NCBI RefSeq assembly: GCF_024160105.1
Contig: NZ_JAMFTQ010000001.1
Span: 124,001 to 188,000, forward strand
Direction of reading: 5' to 3'
Length of the DNA stretch: 64,000 nucleotides
Source: Corynebacterium stercoris
GTDB lineage: Bacteria; Actinomycetota; Actinomycetes; Mycobacteriales; Mycobacteriaceae
Within the stretch, counting starts at the first letter, position 1. Every line of letters begins with the position of its first letter. The notes beneath the pieces were generated by a model, which ran no database searches, had not been told where the DNA came from, and worked only from the letters and a program-made list of their open reading frames with translations. The position numbers were made by a program, and so were the translations under genes. Shown here piece after piece: positions 1 through 9,195 of this stretch.

Positions 1-1358
1 GATTCCTGGGTGATGATCTCGGCGCGTGCAGAGCCGCCCAGCAGCAGACCCTCGGTGTCACCGGTGACCTCGATCTCCACCGGGAAGGTCACGGTGCCGG
101 CATCAGCGCCTCCGCCGCCGCCGGCGAAGCCGCCCGGCAGAGCCTGGGCATCCGCGCCCGGATCCGCAGCCGGGGAGATGCGCAGCACGCGGCCGGTGTA
201 TTCCTTCTTGCCGGTCGCGGTCGATGTGAACACGACGCGGTTGCCCACCGCGATCTTCGGCACGTCCGCCTCACGAACGTCGGCGCGGATGAGCAGGCGG
301 GAATCGTCGGCGATGCTCAGGATGCGCCCCTGCGGGATGTCACCCTCCTGCACGTCGACGCTGGTGACCATGCCCGCGATCGGCGCGTAGATGGTAGCTT
401 CCTGAACTTGGTACTCCAGGGAACCGTCGCCGGCTTCGAGCTGGGTGTTCTCCACCGCGCGCCAGGCGGAATCTACCGCCGCTTGCGCCTGCAGGCGCTC
501 CTGTTCCGCCTGCGCCTGCGCAGCCGCGAGGTTGGCCTTCGCCTCTTCCAGCGCAGCGTACGCCTGGCTCACGCTCAGCGTCGCAATCTCGCCGCCGCCT
601 GCCGGCGAGCCCGGCTCAACGTAGCCGCCCTCCATCAGCGGCGCCTGTCCGGGTGCGGGCGCGGGAGCCGGTGCGGGTGCCGGAGCCGGAGCGCCCTCCT
701 GGGCCGGCGGAATCGGCGCGCCCGGCGCACCCGGCGCCGGAACGCCCGGTCCTGGGCCGCCGACCATTTGGGTGATCTGGGAGGAGAAGCGGGCGGCCAT
801 CTCGTCGGCGACTCGCACCACGCGCGCGACCTTCCAGCCGCCGCCATTGGCGGCCACGGCCTCGTTGTACATCGCCTGCGCCTGGTTCACCTGCGCCTGC
901 GCCGCGCGCAAGGCCGGGTTCGCGCCGTTGTTGATGGCGTTGAGCTGCGCCTGCGCCTGGTTCACCTGCGCCATGGCTTCGGCCTGCGCGTTGGCCTGCT
1001 GCTTCTCCTGGATCTCCAGCTGGCGCTGAAGCTGTTCAGTGTTCAGGGCGGCGAGGAACTGCTCCGGCTGGACGCGGTCGCCCGGCGCGACGGCGATGCG
1101 CTCAACCTCGGTCTGCAGCGGGGTGGTGATGCTCACGGCGCGCACCGGCGCGATCTTGCCGTTGACCAGCACACTGTCGCGCACGCCCTCGGCGGAGGCG
1201 ATGGTGTAGTCTCCCGGCGCGAGCCCCTCGTGCGCGTTCGAGCCTGCGTCGTTGCCACAGGCCGCCAGCGTCAGGCTGAGCGACATGACCGCCGCGACAG
1301 CGGTTCTGCGCAGCCTTGCCGAGGTGGTCGTTCCGTTTTTGGGAGCCGTAAAAGCCAA
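1..1358 (-). CDS. HlyD/MacA-type efflux adaptor lipoprotein (C-terminus cut by window edge)
   Basis: Periplasmic adaptor of a tripartite or ABC-type exporter, expected to link an inner-membrane pump to the cell envelope. The start is TTG at 1356-1358, preceded by GAGGAGAGG at the right spacing; no ATG fits as well. The protein begins with a basic stretch, a hydrophobic segment and a lipobox ending LAAC (Cys about 34), so it is probably lipid-anchored. Next come a barrel-sandwich part, a long Gln/Ala-rich helical hairpin, an unusual Pro-Ala-rich insert (about residues 203-240), then a second lipoyl-like part (ATIYAPIAGMVTSV) and beta-barrel sequence. The reading frame is still open at base 1. 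The pump genes should lie beyond the left edge. The family is clear; the substrate cannot be told. Confidence 0.85.
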   Translation of the reverse strand, partial: MAFTAPKNGTTTSARLRRTAVAAVMSLSLTLAACGNDAGSNAHEGLAPGDYTIASAEGVRDSVLVNGKIAPVRAVSITTPLQTEVERIAVAPGDRVQPEQFLAALNTEQLQRQLEIQEKQQANAQAEAMAQVNQAQAQLNAINNGANPALRAAQAQVNQAQAMYNEAVAANGGGWKVARVVRVADEMAARFSSQITQMVGGPGPGVPAPGAPGAPIPPAQEGAPAPAPAPAPAPAPGQAPLMEGGYVEPGSPAGGGEIATLSVSQAYAALEEAKANLAAAQAQAEQERLQAQAAVDSAWRAVENTQLEAGDGSLEYQVQEATIYAPIAGMVTSVDVQEGDIPQGRILSIADDSRLLIRADVREADVPKIAVGNRVVFTSTATGKKEYTGRVLRISPAADPGADAQALPGGFAGGGGGADAGTVTFPVEIEVTGDTEGLLLGGSARAEIITQE

Positions 1359-1395
1359 TGCCTCTCCTCACGCCAGGGTCGTGTAACTCACGGTG

Positions 1396-1401
1396 ACTAT
1401 A
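1396..1401 (-). promoter_or_regulatory. Probable -10 element of the efflux adaptor gene
   Basis: TATAGT on the minus strand, about 38 bases upstream of the TTG start, in the 55-base gap after the neighbouring gene. It is five of six to the consensus. No clear -35 was seen. Confidence 0.5.
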
Positions 1402-1413
1402 CACCGCGCGGGC

Positions 1414-1962
1414 TCACCTTATAGGTGTGATACCAAAGGCTCCCCACACCGCGTCAGGCGGCAAAACCTCCACAGCGGCTACGTCCGGGGCTCTGGCGAT
1501 CTCGCGCAGCACATCCCCGGGCGCGTGCACCACGACGGCGACGATCGCGTCCGCGTCCAGCGCAACCCCGTTCTCCTCGCCCACTGCAACCATGCGGTCA
1601 GCCTCGCGCGCGAAGACGTCGGCCCGGTTTTCGCCGGGGGCGGGTTCCGGAATGGCCTTGGAAGGAGCGTCGGCAAGCACAAGCGCCCCGACGCGCGGCG
1701 CTGCAGTCACCGCGGCGGCGGCGTGCGCGGGGTTGCGGGGCTCGGCGAAGGACACGAGGGCGAAGGCCCGCTCGGAGCCGGCATCGCGTAACGACGCCTG
1801 CGCCCGAGCCGCATAGTCATAGGCAGTCTCGCCCGGTTGGGGGCCGAGTGTGTCGCCTTGGAGGACGGACGGGTGCGCGTTGGTGTTCAGGCCCACCGCG
1901 TACACCCCGCCGACGACCAGCGCGGCGCCGAAAACTGCGGCGGCCAGCTTCGCCGGCTGCAC
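1414..1962 (-). CDS. Small secreted or membrane-anchored protein of unknown function
   Basis: 182 residues. The start is GTG at 1960-1962, three bases after the stop of the pseudouridine synthase gene, with AGGGA about seven bases upstream. Residues about 5-25 form one hydrophobic segment (KLAAAVFGAALVVGGVYAVG) that may be a signal anchor; no lipobox is seen. The rest is Ala-rich and acidic with no motif that I recognise. It is the last gene of the lspA operon by position, so it is probably co-transcribed with it. It may be a Corynebacterium-specific exported protein; no function is assigned. Confidence 0.75.
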   Translation of the reverse strand: MQPAKLAAAVFGAALVVGGVYAVGLNTNAHPSVLQGDTLGPQPGETAYDYAARAQASLRDAGSERAFALVSFAEPRNPAHAAAAVTAAPRVGALVLADAPSKAIPEPAPGENRADVFAREADRMVAVGEENGVALDADAIVAVVVHAPGDVLREIARAPDVAAVEVLPPDAVWGAFGITPIR

Positions 1963-1965
1963 GAT

Positions 1966-2895
1966 CTATCCCTGGCGCAGCACGTCGAGCGCGTGCTGCA
2001 GGTCGGCGGGGTACGGGGAGGCGACCTCGATGTAGTCGCCGGTGCGCGGGTGGTTGAAGCCCAGCTTTGTCGCGTGCAGCCACTGGCGGATCAGCCCGAC
2101 CTGCTTGGACAGGTTCGGGTCGGAGCCGTACATCGGATCGCCGACGCAGGGGTGGCCGATGGCGGACATGTGCACGCGGATCTGGTGCGTGCGGCCCGTT
2201 TCCAGGTGCACCTCCAGCAGGCTCGCGCGGCGGAACGCTTCGAGGACTTCGTAGTGGGTGACGCTCTGGCGGCCGTCGTCAGTCACGGCGAACTTCCACC
2301 CCGACGACGGGTGGCGGCCGATCGGCGCGTCGATGGTGCCCACGATCGGATCGGGCAGGCCCTGCACCACCGCGTGGTAGGTCTTGTCCACGGTGCGTTC
2401 CTTGAACGCCCGCTTGAGCACGGAGTAGCCGGGGATGCTCGCGGCCACCACCATCACTCCGGAGGTGCCCACGTCGAGGCGCTGGACAATGCCTTTGCGC
2501 TCGGGGGGCCCGGCGTCGGGAAGCGTGAAGCCCATGGCCTGGAGCCCGCCGACCACCGTCGGCCCCTCCCAGCCGAGCGTAGGGTGCGCGGCGACGCCGA
2601 CTGGCTTATCGACGGCGATGACATCCTCGTCCTGATAGAGAATGGTCAAGCCTTCGACGTGCTCCACCACCGGTTCAGGCGCGGCTTTCGGCTCCGGCAA
2701 CGTGGCTTCGAGGAGGGTGCCCGGGCTCAGGCGCTCGGACTTCTGCACCACGGCGCCGTCCACCAGCACGTCGCCGGCCGCGATCATGTCCGCCGCAGCG
2801 GCGCGGGAAACACCGAAGAGCTTCGCCAGCGCGGCATCGACGCGCATGCCGTCGAGCCCCTCCGGCACCGGCAGGGACCGAAACTCCCCGCTCAC
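1966..2895 (-). CDS. RluA/RluD-family 23S rRNA pseudouridine synthase
   Basis: 309 residues. It converts specific uridines in large-subunit rRNA to pseudouridine. An S4-like RNA-binding domain occupies about residues 10-80 ([20 protein letters not shown]). The catalytic domain carries the RluA signature around [13 protein letters not shown], whose Asp is the expected nucleophile, and the later [16 protein letters not shown] motif. The start is GTG at 2893-2895, which overlaps the lspA stop by four bases (GTGA); longer in-frame extensions only run back through lspA in another frame. The lspA-rluD order is common in bacteria. RluD is the likely type, but the modified position cannot be read from sequence. 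Confidence 0.9.
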   Translation of the reverse strand: MSGEFRSLPVPEGLDGMRVDAALAKLFGVSRAAAADMIAAGDVLVDGAVVQKSERLSPGTLLEATLPEPKAAPEPVVEHVEGLTILYQDEDVIAVDKPVGVAAHPTLGWEGPTVVGGLQAMGFTLPDAGPPERKGIVQRLDVGTSGVMVVAASIPGYSVLKRAFKERTVDKTYHAVVQGLPDPIVGTIDAPIGRHPSSGWKFAVTDDGRQSVTHYEVLEAFRRASLLEVHLETGRTHQIRVHMSAIGHPCVGDPMYGSDPNLSKQVGLIRQWLHATKLGFNHPRTGDYIEVASPYPADLQHALDVLRQG

Positions 2896-3413
2896 TGCTC
2901 GGCCCCCTCGGCCTTGCTGGCGGTTGCATTCTCGCCGAAGAGCATCGCGATGAGGAACACGACCACGCCGACGGTGATGCACGCGTCCGCGATGTTGAAC
3001 ACCGCGAAGTTGCCCACCGAGATGTAGTCCACGACGTGGCCGAACCAGAACCCCGGCTCTCGGAAGAGGCGGTCGACGAGGTTGCCCAGCGCGCCGCCGG
3101 CGATGAGCGCAAGCCCGAGCGCCTCCCACCTGCTGTGCAGGTTGCGGGAAAAATACAGTGCGCCGATGGGAAACAGCAGCTGGATAGTGGTGAACACCCA
3201 GGTGAAGTCCTGCCCCATGGAGAAGGACGCACCGGGGTTGAACAGCAGGTAGAAGCGGAACCAGTCCCCGATCACCGGCTGCGGCACACCGGGCTCCAGC
3301 CAGCCGAGCATGAGCTGCTTGACCAACTGGTCCACCACGGCGACGCACACCATGACGGCTGCTACGGGCGCTAGGTAGTTGCGTGTGGGCGCGGTCTCAG
3401 TCTGGTTCATCAC
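2892..3413 (-). CDS. lspA: Lipoprotein signal peptidase (signal peptidase II)
   Basis: 173 residues; a four-helix membrane aspartyl protease that removes the signal peptide from diacylglyceryl-modified prolipoproteins. The family blocks are present: NPGASFS near residue 59, GNLVDR with catalytic Asp114, and FNIAD with catalytic Asp143. The start is GTG at 3411-3413, because TACAGT ends six bases upstream, the spacing of a leaderless transcript. ATG at 3408-3410, behind GAGG, is an alternative that removes one residue. It heads an operon with the pseudouridine synthase (GTGA overlap). Several lipoproteins in this window (genes at 1, 3454, 6165 and 50776) would be its substrates. Confidence 0.95.
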   Translation of the reverse strand: MMNQTETAPTRNYLAPVAAVMVCVAVVDQLVKQLMLGWLEPGVPQPVIGDWFRFYLLFNPGASFSMGQDFTWVFTTIQLLFPIGALYFSRNLHSRWEALGLALIAGGALGNLVDRLFREPGFWFGHVVDYISVGNFAVFNIADACITVGVVVFLIAMLFGENATASKAEGAEQ

Positions 3414-3419
3414 CGCCTC

Positions 3420-3425
3420 ACTGTA
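3420..3425 (-). promoter_or_regulatory. -10 element of lspA (leaderless type)
   Basis: TACAGT on the minus strand, six bases before the GTG start of lspA. It faces the promoter at 3442-3447, so two outward promoters share about 40 bases. Confidence 0.55.
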
Positions 3426-3441
3426 GTCGGTGGGTGTGGGG

Positions 3442-3447
3442 TAGGTT
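3442..3447 (+). promoter_or_regulatory. -10 element of the lipoprotein/ABC-F operon (leaderless type)
   Basis: TAGGTT followed by six bases and then GTG at 3454, so the transcript should start at or next to the start codon. No Shine-Dalgarno sequence is present in front of this gene, which agrees. Confidence 0.55.
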
Positions 3448-3453
3448 CAAAGC

Positions 3454-4449
3454 GTGTTTACCAAGCTCGTCCCGCCCCGCCACCTCCGCGCCGCGGCCGC
3501 GGCGGCACTGACTCTGCCGCTGGTGCTCGGTGCCTGCTCCGGCACCGAGCCCGACCCGCTCGAGGGGATTCCCGCGTTCGCCGTGGATACCCCGAAGGTG
3601 ACGCTCCTCGATGCCGGCAGCAATCCGCAGCAGCTGCGCTACACCGACGCAGTCGCGGACACGCAGGCCGAAGAGCCGTGGCCCATTACCGTCGAGGTGT
3701 CGGAGGGGGTGACGCAGGCAGTCGCCCCGCAGAACGGGGAGGTTGACCCGGAGGCACCCGCCGGCGGCGACGTCATGGCTACCACATTGCCGCTTTCTGT
3801 CACTGTCTCCCCCGCCGCCGAGCCCGGCGACGGCGAAGAGCCCGCCGCGCGCAGCGTGCTCGTGGAGGCCGGCGCGGGCAAGCACTCCGACCTCGCCTTC
3901 GGCCAGGAGATCGCCGCCGCGGAGGGCTTCCTCATGCGCTGGCGCGCCGCCGAGACCGGCCTGATCTCCACCGTGCAGCTCCTCGCTCCGGTTGAGTCGC
4001 CGGAGACCGGCCGCCAGGCAGTGGAGTCCGCGCTGCTGAGCATCATGTCCGCCACCGTGGTCTTCCCCGAGGACCCGGTCGGCATCGGCGGCTCATGGAC
4101 CGTCGAAGGCCGCGTCACCGGCGACACCGCCATGCGCCGAACCACCACTTACACCGTCACCGGCATGAGCGGCACCACGGTGGAGCTGGACGTGCGTATC
4201 GACGATTCCCCGGCGCAGACCACCCTGCGCATCGACAACCAGGCTGCCGGCGACCTCGACGGTCGGACATTGCAGGTCGCAAGCTCCAACACCACCTCGG
4301 AGGGCCACGTCACCGTCGACCTCGCCCGCCCGCTGCCCGTCGACGGCCAGGTCGCGTCCACGACCCGCCTCATCTACACGGGCGAGGGCAGCGAGTTCGG
4401 CGTGGTCCAAGACATCACCTCCGCGGTCACCTACGGAAAGGGCCACTAA
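3454..4449 (+). CDS. Secreted lipoprotein of unknown function
   Basis: 331 residues. A type II signal peptide (basic start, hydrophobic segment, LVLGAC with Cys28) marks an exported lipid-anchored protein. The mature part is rich in Thr, Val, Pro and acidic residues and looks like an all-beta extracellular domain; no catalytic motif was recognised. The GTG start follows a -10 element by six bases, so the message is probably leaderless. The stop (TAA 4447-4449) shares one base with the ABC-F start (TAATG), so translation of the two genes is likely coupled. A link between this lipoprotein and the cytoplasmic ABC-F protein is suggested only by position. Confidence 0.8.
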   Translation: MFTKLVPPRHLRAAAAAALTLPLVLGACSGTEPDPLEGIPAFAVDTPKVTLLDAGSNPQQLRYTDAVADTQAEEPWPITVEVSEGVTQAVAPQNGEVDPEAPAGGDVMATTLPLSVTVSPAAEPGDGEEPAARSVLVEAGAGKHSDLAFGQEIAAAEGFLMRWRAAETGLISTVQLLAPVESPETGRQAVESALLSIMSATVVFPEDPVGIGGSWTVEGRVTGDTAMRRTTTYTVTGMSGTTVELDVRIDDSPAQTTLRIDNQAAGDLDGRTLQVASSNTTSEGHVTVDLARPLPVDGQVASTTRLIYTGEGSEFGVVQDITSAVTYGKGH

Positions 4450-6146
4450 TGGTCGCCCCACTGCACATCGGCCTCGACGGCATCTCGTTTTCCTACCCGG
4501 GCGGCCACCGCGTCCTCACCGACATCTCCTTCGCGGTGCCTTCCGGCTCCGTCACGGGCCTCATCGGCGAGAACGGCGCCGGCAAGTCGACGCTGCTGGG
4601 CATCATTTCGGGCGAGCTCACTGCCGACGTCGGCACGCTGATCACGCCCCCGATCACCGGCTTCATCGCGCAGGAAACCTCGCTGCCGTTCACCGAGCCT
4701 GCGCAATCGCTCATCGACGAAGCCGTCGCCGAACTCCGCCAAGTCGAAGCCGACATCGCCGAGCTCTCCAGCCGCATGGCCGAGGAGCCGGAGAACACCT
4801 CGCTTGCCGACGAATTCGACCGAGCCCTCGCCCGCGCCGAGAACTCCGGTGTCTGGGAACTCGACGCCCGCATCGCCACCGTCCTGGCCGGCCTGGGCCT
4901 GGCGAATGTGCCGCTGGACACCCCGCTCGGCGAAATGTCCGGCGGCCAGCGCCGCCGCTTCGCGCTGGCGACGCTGCTGCTTCGCCCCGTCGACGCCATG
5001 GTCCTCGACGAACCGACGAACCACCTCGACGACGAGGCCGTGGACTTCCTCATCGGCGAGCTCGAGGCGTTCAAGGGCCCGGTGCTCGCAGCGTCCCACG
5101 ACCGCTACTTCCTCGATTCCGCCTGCGACGCCATCGTCGACTTGGACCCCGGCCTCGGCGCGGAGGGCGGCTACGGCGAGGAAACCCGCCAGGGCGCAAA
5201 GTTCACGGGCGCATTCTCGGATTATTTGAAGGCCCGCGAGGACCGCCGCCGCCGCTGGGAAACGGATTACGCGGCCCAGGAGCACGAGCGCACCCGGTTG
5301 GAGAAGGCCGCCGACCAGACGGCGGAGGACGTGTTCCACCACCACGAATCGAAGTCGGAGACCCGGGCGAGCGCGAAGTTCTTCGCTGACCGCGCCGCCA
5401 AGACCGTCGGCGCCCGGCGCCGCGCCGCAGAGCAGCGCCTGGACAATCTGGAGCGTCTCGCCATCCCCGCGCCACCCGAGCGCCTGCGCTTCACCGGTGT
5501 GCCGCCGCACCAGGCGACGTCGATCGGCGTGCCTGCTGTAACCGCCGTTAACCTGCGCGTGCCGGACCGCCTCATGCCGCTGAGCATCAAGGTGCAGCCC
5601 GGCCAGCAGCTGCTCGTCGAGGGCCCGAACGGCTCCGGCAAGTCCACGCTGCTGAAGATCATCGACGGCGAAATCACCGAGTACGAGGGCGAGCTCATCA
5701 TCCCCGAGGAGCTCACCGTCGCCCGTCTGGAGCAGGACGACGCCTGGCACGACCTCGAGGCCACCGCGGCCGAAGTCTTCGAGCGCCACACCCCCTCTGG
5801 CTCCCCCACCCTGGTCGAGATGGGTCTCATGACCCCGGAGCAGGCCGCGAAGAAGCTCGGCGACCTGTCGCTGGGTCAGCGTCGCCGCGTCTCACTCGGC
5901 ATCATCCTGGCATCCCCGCCGGATCTCCTACTGCTCGACGAGCCGACGAACCACCTCTCCCTCGCCCTCGCCGAGGAGCTGGAGCAGGCGCTCGTCGATT
6001 TCAGCGGCACCGTGATCATCACCAGCCACGACCGCTGGGTGCGCCGCCAGTGGCGCCGCCGCATGGCGCAGCAGGATTCCCGCGCCCGCATCCTCACCTT
6101 GGCCACCATGTGGACCGACGAGGTGTGGCGCGAGGACCGCGACTAG
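4449..6146 (+). CDS. ABC-F family ATPase (ribosome-associated, no membrane domain)
   Basis: 565 residues with two ATPase domains on one chain and no membrane segment, the layout of ABC-F proteins that bind the ribosomal E site. Domain 1 has Walker A GENGAGKST, signature MSGGQRRR and Walker B VLDEPTNHLD. Domain 2 has GPNGSGKST, a changed signature LSLGQRRR and LLLDEPTNHLS. Between them is a charged helical linker (about residues 245-345) that would act as the P-site interaction motif. The start is ATG at 4449, one base into the stop of the lipoprotein gene. ABC-F members either protect ribosomes from antibiotics or act as translation factors; the sequence alone does not decide which. Confidence 0.9.
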   Translation: MVAPLHIGLDGISFSYPGGHRVLTDISFAVPSGSVTGLIGENGAGKSTLLGIISGELTADVGTLITPPITGFIAQETSLPFTEPAQSLIDEAVAELRQVEADIAELSSRMAEEPENTSLADEFDRALARAENSGVWELDARIATVLAGLGLANVPLDTPLGEMSGGQRRRFALATLLLRPVDAMVLDEPTNHLDDEAVDFLIGELEAFKGPVLAASHDRYFLDSACDAIVDLDPGLGAEGGYGEETRQGAKFTGAFSDYLKAREDRRRRWETDYAAQEHERTRLEKAADQTAEDVFHHHESKSETRASAKFFADRAAKTVGARRRAAEQRLDNLERLAIPAPPERLRFTGVPPHQATSIGVPAVTAVNLRVPDRLMPLSIKVQPGQQLLVEGPNGSGKSTLLKIIDGEITEYEGELIIPEELTVARLEQDDAWHDLEATAAEVFERHTPSGSPTLVEMGLMTPEQAAKKLGDLSLGQRRRVSLGIILASPPDLLLLDEPTNHLSLALAEELEQALVDFSGTVIITSHDRWVRRQWRRRMAQQDSRARILTLATMWTDEVWREDRD

Positions 6147-6164
6147 ATTCAGGGAGTCCGGCGT

Positions 6165-6761
6165 TTACAGCCCCGGAGCCGGTGCCGGCGCGGGTGCCTC
6201 AGCCGGTGCAGGCGCATCAACCGGCGGCGGCGCCACCGGGGCGCTGGCGCTGCACATCGCCGGAACCTGCTCCGGCGGCAGCGTCGAGGAGATCAGGTTG
6301 CAGGCCCACTGCTGCGACAGCTTCCAGTGGCCCTCTTCGTGCACGAAGGTCACGTCGTTGATCAGCGTCGGCTCAGCACCCGGCTGCACCAGGTTCACCG
6401 CGGCGAGCACCTGGTACGGCTCGAAGCCCGGCAGCACCGGGTCCACAACCTGGAAGGTCGCGCCGGATTCGAGCTGGGACTGGGTCATGACGTCGAAAAG
6501 CTCGGGTACCTGCTGCCCGCCCTGCACGGTGAGCATGCGCTCCTCCAGCGGCAGGTTCGGGTCGGCGGCGCGCTGGATCACGCCGTTGAGCTCGGATGCG
6601 GACGGCATCTCCGCCACCGGCGCGGCGGCCGTTGCTGCCGGGGCTTCGGACGTCGCGGCCGAGGAGGTGGTGGTTTCCGTTCCCTCGCCGCCCGAGCAGG
6701 CAGCGATGCCCACACCCAGGCCGAGCATGACGGTGGCGGCGGCAATCTTGCGTGCGTACAC
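6165..6761 (-). CDS. Mtb12-like low-molecular-weight antigen lipoprotein
   Basis: 198 residues, exported lipoprotein. The start is GTG at 6759-6761 with AAGGAG five bases upstream. The signal peptide ends GIAAC (Cys22), followed by a Ser/Thr/Ala-rich linker. The core (about residues 53-170) resembles the mycobacterial low-molecular-weight antigen MTB12 family, a fold related to nuclear transport factor 2: it has LNGVIQRAADPNLPLEERM and later HEEGHWKLSQQWACNL. The C-terminus is a low-complexity Pro/Ala tail. The function of this family is not established. It is convergent with the ABC-F gene (18-base gap) and divergent from ansA. Confidence 0.75.
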   Translation of the reverse strand: MYARKIAAATVMLGLGVGIAACSGGEGTETTTSSAATSEAPAATAAAPVAEMPSASELNGVIQRAADPNLPLEERMLTVQGGQQVPELFDVMTQSQLESGATFQVVDPVLPGFEPYQVLAAVNLVQPGAEPTLINDVTFVHEEGHWKLSQQWACNLISSTLPPEQVPAMCSASAPVAPPPVDAPAPAEAPAPAPAPGL

Positions 6762-6859
6762 GTGATCTCCTTAAAAACTAGTCAACCTTTCCCAGCGTAA
6801 CCCGACGCTCTCGGCTCGTCACAACCGACACCCACGTCACATCTGGCACGCTAGTGCTC

Positions 6860-7771
6860 ATGGACCAGTTCGTTCTCGTCATCGCCACCGGCGGCACCAT
6901 CGCCGCCACCGCCGACGCCACCGGTGCCCGCGTCCCCACCCTCACCGGCGAGGAGCTGGTGCGGGCCTGCGGCACGGACCACGATGTCCGCGTCTACGAC
7001 GCCACGAGCCTCGATTCCTCCGCCATCACCCTCGCCGACCTCGACATGCTCTCCGGGCTTGTGCACAAGGCGCTTGCCGACGATCGCATCTCGGGCGTCG
7101 TGCTCACCCACGGCACCGATTCGATGGCCGAGACCGCGCTAGCCCTCGACCTCGTCCACACCGACCCACGCCCGGTCGTCCTCACAGGTGCGCAGCGCCC
7201 CGCCGACGACCCGCACCCAGACGGGCCGGGTAACCTCCGCCGCGCCATCGAGGCGGCCGCCGACCGCCTGCGTCGCGGAAACGGCGTACTGGTCCACTTC
7301 GCCGGCGACACCTGGCCCGCCCGCGGCCTCTACAAGGCTTCGACGGAAGATCTGGGCGCCTTCGCGCTGACATCGGAACGCCCGATGCCCCGCCCCGCAC
7401 CGGTGCCGCGCGCCGAACTTGACGGGCTGCGCGTCCCCATCCTGCGCGCCTGGCCGGGTGCCGACGGCGAGCTCGTGGACACCGTTGCCGCCTCGCGTCC
7501 CGACGGCATCGTCGTCGAGGCCCTCGGCTCCGGCAACGTGTCCCCCGCCATGGGCGAAGCCATCGGCCGCGCGATCGATGCCCGCATCCCCGTCGTCATC
7601 GCCACCTCCGTTCCCCGCGGCGGTGTCAGCTTCGACTACGGCGGCGCGGGCGGCGGCTCCACCCTCGGCGATCTTGGCGCGCTTCCCGCCGGCTTCCTCA
7701 GCGCCGGCCAGGCGCGCATCGCGCTGCTCGCCGCGCTGGCCGCGGGCGTCGATCCGCACCTCGTGCTCTAA
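6860..7771 (+). CDS. ansA: L-asparaginase
   Basis: 303 residues; hydrolyses L-asparagine to aspartate and ammonia. The N-terminal ATGGTIA motif supplies the nucleophilic Thr (Thr13) and VLTHGTDS supplies the second Thr-Asp pair (Thr86, Asp87). The later DGPGNLRRAI segment is also typical of the family. No signal peptide is seen, so it should be cytoplasmic. ATG at 6860 is chosen because it begins directly before the first beta strand; GTG at 6854 in the same frame is possible and adds two residues. No convincing ribosome binding site or -10 element was found for either. It is convergent with dinB, with a 17-base gap. Confidence 0.9.
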   Translation: MDQFVLVIATGGTIAATADATGARVPTLTGEELVRACGTDHDVRVYDATSLDSSAITLADLDMLSGLVHKALADDRISGVVLTHGTDSMAETALALDLVHTDPRPVVLTGAQRPADDPHPDGPGNLRRAIEAAADRLRRGNGVLVHFAGDTWPARGLYKASTEDLGAFALTSERPMPRPAPVPRAELDGLRVPILRAWPGADGELVDTVAASRPDGIVVEALGSGNVSPAMGEAIGRAIDARIPVVIATSVPRGGVSFDYGGAGGGSTLGDLGALPAGFLSAGQARIALLAALAAGVDPHLVL

Positions 7772-7788
7772 CGCACGCCGGGCACGGG

Positions 7789-9171
7789 CTAGCGCTTTGC
7801 CAACCAGTCCTGCCAATCGAGCGAGTCCAGGGGATCGGCGGGCTGGAGCAAGGGATCGTCGGCACGCAAGCTGCGGATCCGGCCCGGGCCGGTCGCGCGC
7901 GTTTCAAAGCGCACCGTCACCCAGCCCTTCCCTGCGCCCTGCACCCAGCCGTGGCCGAAATCGGGGTGGTGCACGTCCTGCGTCGCCTGCCACTGGCCGG
8001 CCTTGGGCGCGGCGCTGGACACCACCTCGATCTGCGGCCCGTCCGCGTGGTCGCTCACCCCGGATTCGTACTCCGCGCTCACCTGCGAGGGCTTCACAAT
8101 CGCCTGGTCGAGCTCGGGGAAGAGCACGTCTTGCAGTGACTCCTCGAGCCCTGAATAGGACACGCCCACCAGCCTGATCGGCCCCACCTCATCCGGGTAG
8201 CGGACGATTTTGAACGCAGTGGCCAGCAACGTTTCCGCGTCATCGGTCGCGTACGGCAGCGTCGCCGAGCGGGATTCGATGTGGAAATCGCTCATCTTCA
8301 GCTTCACCGTCACCGTCCTGGCCCCGCGCCCGTCCTTCACCAGGCGCCGGTGGGACTCCTCCGCAGCGCGGCGCAGCGCCGCATCGACTTCCGGCGCCGT
8401 CGTTAGGTCCTGGGGGTAGGTGTGCTCCGAGGAGATCTGCTTCGCCTCCGCCCGCGGCGCGACCGGGCGCTCGTCCACGCCCCGCGCCAAGAGCCACAAT
8501 TGCTTGCCGACGACACCGCCCAGCGCAATCTCCACCTCCTTCTCCGTCAGGTCCGCGAGCTGCCCAATCGTTTCGATGCCGGCGGCCGCGAGCTTCGCGC
8601 CCGTCACCGGGCCGACACCCCACAGCTCGGCGACCGGCAGCGGGTGCAGAATCTCGAGCTGGGTCGCGTGCGGGATGACGAACACTCCATCCGGCTTCGC
8701 CAACCCCGAGCCGATCTTGGCGTACTGCTTGCCGCTGCCTGCGCCGATAGAGCTCGGCAGGCCGGTTTCCTCCTTGATCGCGGCGCGCAACATATTCGCC
8801 CACGCGGTGACGTCTGCTGGGGAAGCGTCGACAAGCTCTGCGGGCTCCATGAACGCCTCGTCGATCGAGAGTTGCTCGATGATGTCGACGTGGCGCGCGA
8901 TGACCTCGAACACCCGCTGCGACGCCGCCGAGTACACGGGCCGGCGCGGGGCCACAAGCACCGCCTGGGTGCCGACGAGCCGCGCCGCCCGGTGCGTGGG
9001 CATCGCGGAACGCGCGCCGTACTTGCGGGCCTCGTAGCTCGCGCCCGCCACTACCCCGCGGCCCGACACGCCCGCGACCAGCACCGGCCGGCCTTTGAGC
9101 GTGGGCCGAGTGAGCTGCTCGCAGGATGCGTAGAACGCATCCATGTCGATGTGCAGCACCCAGCGTGACAT
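7789..9171 (-). CDS. dinB: DNA polymerase IV (Y family, translesion)
   Basis: 460 residues; error-prone polymerase that bypasses damaged template bases. The catalytic acidic residues are Asp9 and Asp11 in LHIDMDAFYASCEQ and Asp104-Glu105 in LSIDEAF. A helix-hairpin-helix thumb (VGPVTGAKLAAAGIETIGQL) and a little-finger domain follow. The C-terminal tail of about 90 residues is longer than in the E. coli enzyme as I recall it. The frame is open upstream to 9228, but ATG at 9169-9171 matches the family start and lies seven bases behind the -10 element TAGCGT, so the gene is probably leaderless. No SOS box was recognised. Confidence 0.95.
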   Translation of the reverse strand: MSRWVLHIDMDAFYASCEQLTRPTLKGRPVLVAGVSGRGVVAGASYEARKYGARSAMPTHRAARLVGTQAVLVAPRRPVYSAASQRVFEVIARHVDIIEQLSIDEAFMEPAELVDASPADVTAWANMLRAAIKEETGLPSSIGAGSGKQYAKIGSGLAKPDGVFVIPHATQLEILHPLPVAELWGVGPVTGAKLAAAGIETIGQLADLTEKEVEIALGGVVGKQLWLLARGVDERPVAPRAEAKQISSEHTYPQDLTTAPEVDAALRRAAEESHRRLVKDGRGARTVTVKLKMSDFHIESRSATLPYATDDAETLLATAFKIVRYPDEVGPIRLVGVSYSGLEESLQDVLFPELDQAIVKPSQVSAEYESGVSDHADGPQIEVVSSAAPKAGQWQATQDVHHPDFGHGWVQGAGKGWVTVRFETRATGPGRIRSLRADDPLLQPADPLDSLDWQDWLAKR

Positions 9172-9178
9172 GTCCCTT

Positions 9179-9184
9179 ACGCTA
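9179..9184 (-). promoter_or_regulatory. -10 element of dinB (leaderless type)
   Basis: TAGCGT on the minus strand, seven bases before the dinB ATG. It shares two bases with the opposite-facing TACCGT at 9183-9188. Confidence 0.5.
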
Positions 9185-9188
9185 CCGT
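9183..9188 (+). promoter_or_regulatory. -10 element of the truncated phosphoesterase gene
   Basis: TACCGT on the plus strand, seven bases before ATG at 9196. A promoter kept in front of a 31-codon frame supports the view that a real gene once began here. Confidence 0.45.
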
Positions 9189-9195
9189 GAGCCCC

